Shown in pieces: positions 1 to 9,900 of a stretch of DNA of 10,042 bases (positions are counted from its first letter, which is position 1; the number at the start of each line of letters is the position of its first letter). Location of the stretch: positions 1,858-11,899 of the forward strand of contig JAAAVE010000931.1 in NCBI GenBank assembly GCA_015679605.1, given 5' to 3'. Position numbers and translations under genes: made by a program. The notes under the pieces are model-generated. The model was not told the origin of the DNA. It worked only from the letters and a program-made list of their open reading frames with translations, and did not search any database. The stretch comes from Podila epigama (Eukaryota; Mortierellomycota; Mortierellomycetes; Mortierellales; Mortierellaceae).

Positions 1-923
1 ACTGGGAGGGTGATGCAGCGATGACTGGCGTGGTGGTGGACCTGGAAGAGCCGGAAGAGCCTTCATTGTGTCTACCGCAATCCTGGCTCCGGGTGCAATA
101 TTCGTCTCGACCCTTTCCATTGGCGATACATCATCTACTTCTCCAGAGTATGCATACTCAGCACCAAGAACGCCACCGTACTCTCGGTCGCGGTCTTGCT
201 CGTCCTCGCGCAAACTGGAAAGAGTAGACCGACTCTCATGAGTTGGCAGCAACTTTCCCAAATCACGGCTCTGCACACTTTGATTGACATTGCTACTGAA
301 ACTGATGTTTCCACTCTCAATTGCGCAATTTGGACCGATAGTGTTGGGCTCGGTATTCATGGCTGAGGGTAATGTCGACTGACTCGTTCGGAAAAACTCG
401 TCCTGGATTTGTCGCGCCAAAGGCGAGCCAGGCGGCTGACTCGCCAAGAATGGAGGGGATACGCCAAAACCATGCTGCGACGAAGAGGAAGATACCGAAG
501 ACCGCACGCGATGGATAGAACCCGACGATGATAAAGGGGAGAGAGCTACCGCTCCAAACCCAGGGGAGAAGGAGACCCGGTTTGAAACTGACTTTGACCG
601 ACCGTGGTTCATCCGCCGAGGACGGGCTGGTTGAGACGAAACGCCATCGGTATTTGTTGTAGGTGGAGGAGGCAGCGCGTCTGGACTCACAGTCACGGCG
701 ATCGAACGCGAGGAACATGTGGATGACTCGACCACCGACGGCACCATCGTTTCTGGTGCAGCTTCAGGCGTATCCACTTCAGATTGCTGCTGCTCTACCA
801 CATCAGAATGCCCCATGTCGTTTGCTGCTGCAGTTGAAGATGCATCTGCGCCAACATTCCCTGAAGCGATATCGACAATATTGCCATTTGACAACCTCCT
901 GATATCAGGCCTTGCATTGCGTG
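1..923 (-). other. Exon 7: Ser/Pro-rich C-terminal region, open at the window edge
   Basis: It encodes 307 further residues with no stop to base 1. It begins [15 protein letters not shown], continuing the conserved AGC tail. It then becomes low in hydrophobic residues, with several SP/TP-type sites ([14 protein letters not shown]) and an acidic Arg/Asp patch ([13 protein letters not shown]). In Rim15 proteins this region links the kinase to a receiver-like response regulator domain, which would lie beyond the window. The start at 923 was chosen because only this AG keeps the long frame. Confidence 0.85.
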
Positions 924-3900
924 CTTTTGTATATATGTGTTAGTATCAGAATAAAAGCATATCAAGGCAACATGACAACCACTTGCACATACACAAAATA
1001 CCACTCTTTCACGCAACTTACCATCAAAATAGCTAGTATCAGTGTTATCATTCGGCGATGGGATAAATGGTGCTTCTTGGCTGCGAATATTCTCCCAATC
1101 TACACCTTGGAAGAACGGATGGGCTTTTAGTTCTGCGGGCGAAGGTCTATCGGCTGGGTCTCTGCTCAACAACTTATTGATAAGATCGTGCGCTTCCCAT
1201 GACAATCCATACTCTGGCCATTGAATATCTATTCAGGAAATAATGAGCAGCAAAATGCGGTTAGTTCATAACTGAATCCATCGTTTACTGTTGACAACGA
1301 CAAGAACACTTTAAACATTACCATGATTGAGAATATTCTTAAAGATAGCTTCCGGAGCCTCGTCCATGAATGGTGGGTATCCTGTCAGAAACTCAAAAAG
1401 ACAGACACCAAGAGACCACCAATCCACAGCAGAACCATGTCCAATGCCTAGCAATAGCTCTGGTGCCAAATAGTCTGGCGTTCCCAAGAGGGCCTTACTC
1501 GAACCCCGGTGTCTTCTAGCACTTCGTGACCCTATACTTGCACCAGGGTGGACCGACGAAGATGTTGGGGATCCTGTGTTACGACCCGGCGATCCCGAAT
1601 GTTTGGACGAAGTTCCAGTCATACTGGAACTTGTATTGGGATGGTCAGCTTGCTTCACATGCCCATTGCTACTGGCACCTGTCTGTTTAGCTTGTGGTCC
1701 TGGCGCTGCACTTGCTGCTTTTGTCGTCCCTGACCCCCCTGTTGGCACTCTTGGAAGATGGCGTCGGGTTAGTGATGGTGTCTTATACTCTTGCCAACTA
1801 AACATGTCATTGTCTGGAACTGTAATCCGGCTGAGGCCAAAGTCGGTCAACTTGATATGGCCTTCTGAATTGACCAACATGTTATCAGGCTTGAGATCTC
1901 GATGGGTGATACCATTCGCATGCAGGTACTCAAGAGCCAGCACACATTCTGCGATGTACATTCTGGCCATGTCCTCGTCAAAAGATCCAAAGACTGCCAA
2001 CAGTGATGAAAGGTCACCGCCAATCACGTACTCCATGACCAGGTACAAGTAATCCTTACTTGCAAAGGCATAAAAAAGCTGCACCACAAAGGGAGTCCGT
2101 GTCAAGGCTAGGACACGTCGCTCCGCCAAAACATGGCTGACCATATTCTTTCGCACCATATCTGCTTTTTTGAGAATCTTGATCGCATAAAGATCCTTGG
2201 TCGTCTTTTTTCGCGCAAGATACACCTTTCTATTAAAGCCGTTGTTGCATTGGGACGTATCAGTATTTTGCAGTTGACCATTGCCCATAGTGACCTTCAA
2301 AGCACACCTTTCGATATATCACTAAAGTGGACATTTGTAAAACAAAAATAATAACTTACCCAAAAGCACCTCGGCTGATAGGCTTGATGATTTCAAAATC
2401 CTGGATGCTAGGGATACGACTCTTATTATACGGCGGCGTCGACGCATTGAAAGGAGGTGAAAGAACACCATTGGTTGCCGCTGCTCCTGTACCTGTACCT
2501 GTACCTGTACCTGCGCCCGAGGTATACAGATTACCAAATAATCCACCATTGCCTGATTTCCCCTCTACTTCATGATGACCATGGCCTTTGGAATGACTGG
2601 CAAGGTTGTTATAGCTATTAATCCGCTGACGGGATACTCGCAAGAATGCTGCAAAAATCGTGCTAAAATTCTTGCTGGGTTTCTCAATTGGTGTCGTTGG
2701 GAAGGCTGGAGGTGTTTGCAACGACGAGCTTGGTGTTGACCCTCCCTTCCCTTTTCGGGATGACGCTCCCTGGATAGGAATGCCATGGCTGCTCTTACTG
2801 ATAGGTAGGCTTGGCACATCATGGTCTATACATCCATCCAAACACACCAATGGCAAATTGACAAAGGAGGAAATGGAGAAGAAGGAACAAGTAGTGTTAT
2901 CACCCTACACCTTTTTGCATTAACTTTTTTCCCCTGCTTTTTTTTTCCTGGAGAAAAAAATGAAAGGTACTTACCATTAGAGGAATAATTCGAACCAGTA
3001 CTTTCTCTTCTGGAATGACCAGATATACCGCCTTGGCCTGACCAAGCAGCTTGACTAGCTCTTCTTCCTGTCAAGCCTGTCATCGTCTGCGAGGATTGCA
3101 GCGGTAAAGGTGGCTTGGTCGAACGAGCCACGTTACTCTTTCCTTTTCCTTTGAGCTTTCTGCGCCCACCCCAAAACGACGTGGAACCAGTCTGGTGGTC
3201 GCTCTGAGAACTAATGGCACTGGCACTTTGAGACCTGGTAACAAGGCTCGAATTACCTTGACTCGCGTCCCATCCTCCCGTGAGCAGGGTCAGCTGATCC
3301 TGAATTGTCTGCAAAGTTGTCAGCTTCTCACGAACAACGTGTGCAATCTTCTTGGTGATCCCAATGAGCTCCTCATCATAGGTATCAGTCTTTGATTCTT
3401 GTATGATGTGCATGAGCTTTTGATGATACTTTTCCAACTTTCTAATAGCCTGATGTGGATTGGACTCTGAAACTAGACATGCCTTTTCTGACAACATTTG
3501 GATCTTTTCAGAATCTTTAAGGCAGTGGTAGTCGACATACGGCCGGTTCATGGCCTCAATCATTTCTCGGCGTTGCCAAACACAGGAACTCAACTTGCCC
3601 AAGGTGTGGTTGCAACTTTCCAGTGTCTGGCTACATTCGTGCTGGAGCTTGCAAGTCTCACTATGGCGATCCAGCAATGACAAAAGTATGCTCTCGTCAC
3701 AGATTCTGCATACTGTCATCTCTGCATTGTGATCCTCCAATCCATTGGCGGCCATTGCCATGCCGCTGGGTGAATCGCTCCGGCTCGGGGATGTGTGGCC
3801 CGGAGAGGACGCACCCATAGTTTGAGAGCGAACTAAGGAAGCCGAGGCGATGGAGGACCGATGTCGAAGGCTAAATGTACTCGATTTGGGTCCCGATCCT

Positions 3901-6900
3901 GATGATGACCCCGGCGACGGAATGGCCAATGGTGAGAGGGATAAGGGCGATAATGGTGAGAGTTGCGACGAGGGCGACGAGGGAATGAGCGACATGGAGC
4001 GCTCGCTTTGAGGTCCATGCTGCCCGTGCTGGTTAAACATAGATTTTAGGGACTTGAATAGGCTAATGCCCGACTTTTTCCTCTCAGTCGGGCGCTTGAC
4101 CTTTGATCCATGGATCAAAGGATGGACACCAGAGCTGTCGCTTTCGCCTGTGTCTTTGCTATCCATTCGATGCATCCCCAAGTCGAACGACCTCAAGGAG
4201 GCCGAACTTGGAGTTGGCACAGCGGTGACGGACATGGATCGCTTCACAGGCATCTGTAAAGATGTGGTTTGTCCTTCAGAAGATCCTTGCTTTTGATCGG
4301 ATGGAAGCAGTGTGGATGCGGTGTCATTGGTCGTCAAGGTCCTGGATGGTGGAGAAGCAGATTGCTCTGAGCTGGTCGGAGGCACCCAGGCTGCTATCTT
4401 TATCTCAAGGCTCGTACCTCGCGCGAGTGGAGGTGCCGATGAACGCTGTTTATTTAGCAACGGCGGGAGGGTCAACGCATTGCTGGAAGACTGAAACTGG
4501 ATCTCACCTGCAGAAAATGCACTCGCATGACTGGCAACCTTGCAGTGTGCTGGAGGAAAGCCATCGCTTGTGCCAATGAGGTCTAGAGAAGACTTTGGAG
4601 ATGCTGCCTTTAGCGCTGATGACGTGTCGGAAATCTGTTCGGGAGATTCATGCAAAAGATCGGCCGTGTTCCTGGCCGAGTCAGAAGCTGGTTCTGTGAA
4701 AGCCGAAGCTGAGGTTGTATCTGGATCTTGAACAGAGTCTTGGTCCAAACCTTGGACCGAGCCTTGGACGGAGGTTTGGACAGAGTCCTGGGTTGAAGAT
4801 CGGATGTGGGGCTGTGGCTTGAGTTGATCCTCGGAAACAGATGGTGCTTTCTGATTACCATCTCTTTCCTGTGCCTGTGGTGGCTGAAACGGCATGGCAG
4901 GAGAAGGTAAGGGTGACCATTCTGGATACGAATAGGATGATGCTGCTTGGTCCATGAACGTAAAGTTGCCTGAGGGAGGTTCAGCCTGAGTCCGTTGGTA
5001 GTCCTCGCTTAACTGTTGTTCGTGCTAATTACATGGGTGTAAAAAAGTAGATAAATGAATAAATAAAAGTGAGTGACAAGTACCTCTTTGTGACCGATGC
5101 AGCAAACCATCTTGCTCACCTCTCCCTTCTTACTCCCATTCGACCCCAAATCGCATAGGAATAAAGGAAACAAAGGGAATGAAAAATGGATATAAAGTTA
5201 AAAAAAATACCAGTCGTTCTGCGAGTCGACAAACAGGTGCAAAGACGTAAACCAACTTGGTCAACAAATCTTCCGCCTCTGCATTGCCCACGGCCATTCG
5301 CCGTTGGCGATCCATTAGGGCCTGGAGCGACTTCATAATATCGACCGCCTTGAGTGGATGGGCGATAAGTGTCGTGACCGGGGTATGCAGGATCTGCTGA
5401 GAGATACACTCGATGGAAATGAGGAGTGTCGTATGAGAACTGGCTAATATAGTAGGCGGCCAGCTATTCGAGGCAATGATTCTTCGGGACATGATTGACT
5501 TTTTCCGAGAGATGGCCCTAGCACTGTTAATATCCTCAGTATCCGCGGCAAATGCTGCCTCCATCGCAGGCTGGCTGGGAAAGTCAATGGGCTGAGCAGA
5601 TGACACTTTCACGTCAAAAGTTCTCTCCTGCCCTATATCAAGGTTCTCCTCTTGTTCAGAACGAGGAACTTTGATTGCAGTGGACTCTGACTCCTCATGC
5701 CGCCAGGCAAGAGCCCCTTCTTCCTTTCGGGATATGCTGTTGGATCGTGAGGACGATGACTGCTGTTTTGCTAGTGGTGCATGATCCAGAGGTCCAACAG
5801 TGTTGTCGTACCACGAGTCATTTACTTGCGAGTACGACTGAGGCGGCATATCGCTCTGTATACTATTATTGAGGTTGTTCCATTGGCTCTCAGGTCCTGA
5901 TACCTTCGATGGATGTTGAACGTTTGCATCTTGCAGAGTATCAAACGGCTCCTGATTATGCTGATGTTGCTGTTGTTGCTGTTGTTGGGACGAGAGACAG
6001 GCTACATCCTTGTCCCTCTTGCATTCATACCAGCCGTCGAGGACAATCTGTATCTCTGCATCACTCTTGGCTTTGGCACGGATGATTTCGTGGATGAGAG
6101 CACTGGCTGCATTCAGCTCATTCGAGTCATCCATAAGTCCGATCTGAGAGACCAAGTTTTGAGGAGCGTTGGCAGACAGGTCCGGAAAGAAGGCGGGCAA
6201 TGAGTTTGAGGTCACCATGGGTGACCCGCCATATGCACCAAGGGAAGGCGAGGACATGAGCCTTTCGGCCAAATTAGATGTTGGACCACTGGTGGATGGT
6301 GTGTGGTCCGAGTCATATTCTAGACGTAACGGCGCCCGTGGAGCAAGGTTGAAGCCTCGTACAGGCTCCCTCCGCTGCCTCATGTCGTCCTCGGCATCTG
6401 ACTCGGCAAACACTCTGCTTTGCGACTTTTTTCTCAGGGCGATTTTTGGACCCCAACAATCCGAGTCGCTGTCCGTTGTATAGTAAGTCTCCTGATCAGA
6501 AGCCAGTACCCTCGCTAGCCGCGACTTTGGTGATCCCTGAGGTGAATTCTTGAACATCTGTCCACTCAAGACATAGACAGAATGGTGCCGCTGATAGGAT
6601 GAAGGAGACGAGGCGAGGGATGAAGATCGCCTGGCCATAGCTGCCTCCGATGGATGGGATAACGAATAAGGCGAAGGGATATTGACCGCCATGGGTGACG
6701 TCGGAGGTGAAGACTCTTGTTCCTCATGTGACGACTTTTGAGAGTCAATGGATCGATTCATATGGCGCTGGCGCTGTCGACTAGATGCTTTTCCTTCTAA
6801 AGATCCACTCTGGCCCTTGAATGACTGATGAGAGTGATGGTGGTGACCGACAAAGGATGACCTTATTGGCGCCGACAGTGCGATGCCCGGCGTCAGGTCA

Positions 6901-9900
6901 GACTGAGGCAAGTAAGGCTGGTCAATCGGAATAGGCCTATTGGACACTTGCGCGTCTGAACGTCCACCGCTGTCGGCAACTGATCTGCTATCGATTGACA
7001 TGCGATTTCGTTCGGCTGCGGAATGTCGAAGAAAACTGGAGGTGACCGTTCGCTGGTGATCCTCGAGATATCCTTCATCTTCTGCCTCATCTTCCTCATC
7101 TTCTGCCTCATCTTCCTCATCTTCTACACCGGATCCTGAGGGGCTTTCCGGGTCCATACTGTAACTCTTTTTGCGAGAGACGACATATTCTGCTGGAGGG
7201 TTAGGTCCAAGGCTTTCTTTTGATGATTTGGCGTCACCATTGTCGTTTTGAATCATTTCCGGGTTGAAGACGTTGGAGAGGGGGGATTGCAGTTTTTCCT
7301 GGTTCGAAAGGGAGCGCCTGAGACGAGCACGCCAATTGATGCTAGAGTGGGGCGAAGAGATGGAGGAAGAGGAGGACATGAGGGGTGAACTTGAACTTGG
7401 CGATGGAGAACCCGAGTCGCTGGATAAACTGGGGCTGTACTGTTGAATATCGACTCCAGAAGTATTGAGCTTCATGTTGACTGGTGAGAGACGGAGACGA
7501 GCGCCCGTCGAGTTTCCAACAGAGCCCTTTTTGAGATGCAACGAGGTGCGATGTCCGGGTGGGTGGGATGTATCCGAGTTGTCGTATTCATGTGTTAGTG
7601 AATTTGAGCTGGAAGCGACAGAATTGTAGCTAGTGCTGGGCTTGAAGAGATGCCACGAGTGGTCGCGTGAGAGTGGCTTTGGATGATCTTGCACGTCAAC
7701 AACAGTTGCTGCTGCAGATAGGATAGGAAGAGCAGTAGCAGGAGCATCGCTATTACACGCAACGGGGGCAGACAAAGGCTGTGGCGATAATGACAGCGAC
7801 AACGGCGGCGGAGGCGGGCTAGACGATGATGATGATGATGATGTTGACGATGATGATGATGACGCTGCTCGGGAAGGTGACCCGGGAGAAGAATGTGATA
7901 TAGCAGGTGCTGCTGTGGTGGCTCCTCCTGATGTTGTGGCTGTGGCTGCTGCTCCTGCTCCTGCCCCTATTACTCCTGCTGCTGCTGCCATTTGTCCTGT
8001 GACCGCTGTCATGGGCAATACTGAAGAGGAGGTGCCTTGCATTGCACCGGAACCGTTACAGTTACTGCCTGTGGAAAGATGACTTGCCGACTTGAGTTGG
8101 GTACTAAGTAAGGACCGATAGGCGGACAAACTGAGTTCTGCACGGTATTGCTCAATGTCTTCTGCATTCGATCCTGCCAAGGGCCATGGGTTGCCTCTGT
8201 CTGCTGAAATTGCTATGCTGGGCTGGGTTGACGAGGGCGACAACTCGAGTGGGGCTTTGGGTGTCCCTGATCCGGAGGAAGGACTGTTCACCTTTAGCAT
8301 GCTTATGCTCTGTGCAAGTTGTGGTGTAACAGCTATTGACAGGTTGGTGTTGTCGAGTTTTGACTCTACGTGGAGGATGGCAACTATTAGAACTTTGAAC
8401 ACATGTTGTGTTACTCTTCAAATGACAGGTCCCTCGTGTTCGACTTACCGTTGTGGCTGCGATTTACGTGGGTGTCATACATGATCTCCTTTTCTGACAC
8501 TCTCTCTGTCGCTGATGCTGTCTCCGTCGTTGTGGCTGTGGGCTGGCCTGTATTCTTGGACATAGACACGATGACAGGTGTGAGGTTGGCACACTGTTTA
8601 ACGGGCAGCTGAGACCCTGTGCCTTGACATGAAGTCATTGATGATGACGGTGACACAACTGTGGGCGTCCTTGACGTACCACAACTTGGGGCGAGGGTTG
8701 CTGGCGGGGCTACCACCTCTGCATCTCTACTTGTTGTTGTTAAGTTGGTTTCGGATGACGGGTCTAGCAGCTTAATAGCCGCTGGTGGCGGTTCTTTTGA
8801 TCCTGCTCCAATGTTGGCCTGTAATGAAGGCTCCGCTAGTATAGGTGTTGTTGTAACTGCTGCTGCTACTCCGTCCTGTGACGCTGATGTACCTGTTGCT
8901 GCTGATGCTGCTGTTGCCGATGATGATGATGCTGTTAGTGCATGGGCTGATGGTGATAATGATGCTGCTTCTGCAGTTCCCGCACGTGTTGATTGTATGG
9001 ACGGTATGTCGTCGCTGATATTGTGAAGAGTCTCGATGACGGGCAAAGAGGATGTGCGCCTGTGAATGTGACTGGCCCCTGGAATGGGACTGCCTTTGGG
9101 AAGGTGGCCACACTGGCGCACGGACCCTACCGGTCGGGGCGAAGTAGGGGTGGCCACTGCATGCATTGGCGCGACTGGTTCTGTTGAGGTGGAGACAATG
9201 GGGTTTGCACTGGGTGTCGAACTCGTAAAGGTTGAGGCTGTAGAGTTTCGTTTATGCGTATTGGTGAAAGTACTTTGTTTACTCGTACTGGATCCTTTGT
9301 GGTCAGCTTGGGATGAAGGTGATGTGAGGATGGAAGGACGCGAATGATGCTTGTCAGAAGTAGCAGAGGTGGAATTGTGGAACCGATTGGAGAGAAAGGA
9401 AAAGTGTTTGGAGGAGTTACTTCCGCTATTGCTGCTGCTATTGTTGTTGTTGTTGTTGTTGTTTTCGCTATGGAGGTCTAGTCGGACACTGGTCTTTGGG
9501 CTCTGCTGGTTGTGTAGACTAGTCTTTGCGCGGTTGGAGAGTGTGGGGGATGAGGTTGAAGAAGAGAAGGAGAAGGAACCGCTGTGGCGCCTCTTTCCCT
9601 TTTCAGAGTGGTGTAGTGGCGGTTTGGCAGTGGAGAAGGAGACCTTTGAGGGGTTGTTCCCGCTGCTGATGCTGCTGGTGTTGGGGGAGTTGGTGGATGA
9701 GGAGAAGGAAGGAGAATGGTGTGGAAAGGTGGCAGTCTTTGGTGTGGTAGCAGGTGTCGAGTGTGTAGAAGACGAAGACAAGGTCGAGTAGAAAAAGTCA
9801 ACAAAGCTGTTTCTCCGGTCGCGCCATGTCAGTGATTTCGGACGCAATCGTTCATGTGGAGAAGATGGGGATGCAGCGTTTGTAGCTATTGAGTCTGGTG

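Larger units (their letters stand above)
1110..2400 (-). other. AGC-type Ser/Thr kinase domain, interrupted by two introns
   Basis: The domain covers residues about 2382-2737. Visible landmarks are the glycine loop ISRGAFG, Lys2412 in LYAIK (codon 2180-2178), helix-C Glu2431 in AERR (2123-2121), hinge MEYVIGGDL, catalytic loop HRDLKPDN (Asp2506, near 1898-1896), Mg-binding DFGLSR (1844-1836), GTPDYLAPE (ending 1458), [12 protein letters not shown], and the closing Arg in DPADRPS before HPFF. The spacing from DFG to APE is about 129 residues instead of about 30, which is the split-kinase hallmark of Greatwall and Rim15. The catalytic set is complete. Close alternatives within AGC kinases, such as MAST or LATS/NDR, fit less well because of the finger, the insertion and the tail. 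Confidence 0.96.
2975..5024 (-). other. Exon 3: zinc finger and helical segment
   Basis: It encodes 683 codons plus one base, starting [10 protein letters not shown] immediately after a TAG acceptor. The first 400 or so residues are Ser/Pro/Gln-rich, including a short SVQ repeat. The C2HC zinc finger follows, then about 110 residues with the heptad-like, Leu/Lys/Glu/Gln-rich look of helices (from [11 protein letters not shown] to IQDQLTLL). In Rim15 proteins the zinc finger sits the same way, upstream of the kinase. The exon closes with a Ser/Arg-rich stretch holding RRAS and RRES motifs. It ends with GTAAGT in phase 1. An ATG at 4955 is internal; the 23 residues upstream of it stay in frame back to the acceptor. 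Confidence 0.88.
5211..8392 (-). other. Exon 2: long low-complexity middle region with ordered islands
   Basis: It encodes about 1,060 residues. It opens with a hydrophobic stretch ([17 protein letters not shown]) and then a mostly disordered region with runs of Ser, Pro, Ala/Thr, Glu/Asp, His and Gln. Two segments look folded. One is around 6125-6010, with alternating hydrophobics ending in [11 protein letters not shown]. The other is the final 75 or so residues (about 5440-5211), rich in Leu/Ile/Val and ending in [14 protein letters not shown]. Basic Ser clusters such as RKKSYS, RRSSS and RRSLS recur. In characterised Rim15 proteins a PAS domain lies in the N-terminal half, but I could not recognise a clear one here. 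The exon ends on a codon boundary at a GTATTT donor. The exact 5' boundary is uncertain by 9-21 bases. Confidence 0.8.

Noticed and set aside
317-718. Minus-strand 133-codon frame with hydrophobic segments resembling a membrane protein
   Set aside because: It overlaps exon 7 in another frame. The exon 7 frame is continuous with the kinase tail, and the shadow has no start context or family match.
795-1205. Separate 136-codon minus-strand gene containing kinase C-lobe sequence
   Set aside because: It is exon 6 read through the unspliced intron 6. The donor, branch box and acceptor are clear.
1576-2052. Plus-strand 158-codon open frame
   Set aside because: It lies antisense to the catalytic core of the kinase, whose motifs prove the minus-strand frame. 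Its own translation shows no family features.
2927-2960. T-rich and A-rich tracts as a terminator or polyadenylation site
   Set aside because: They sit inside intron 3, whose splice sites are well supported by frame continuity.
7078-7125. CRISPR-like repeat array
   Set aside because: The repeat units are contiguous without spacers, encode an acidic tract in frame and belong to a eukaryotic gene.
8152-8421. Minus-strand 89-codon Cys-containing small ORF
   Set aside because: It is an out-of-frame reading across intron 1 and exon 2 with no recognisable features.
8661-9026. Plus-strand Ala/Val/Asp-rich 121-codon open frame
   Set aside because: This is an antisense reading of Ser/Thr/Ala-rich codons in exon 1. 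The absence of stops is explained by composition.
9351-9791. Plus-strand 146-codon open frame with a Leu-rich run
   Set aside because: It is the complement of exon 1. The Leu run is the reverse of the AAC/AGC repeat codons, and the frame has no independent coding signs.
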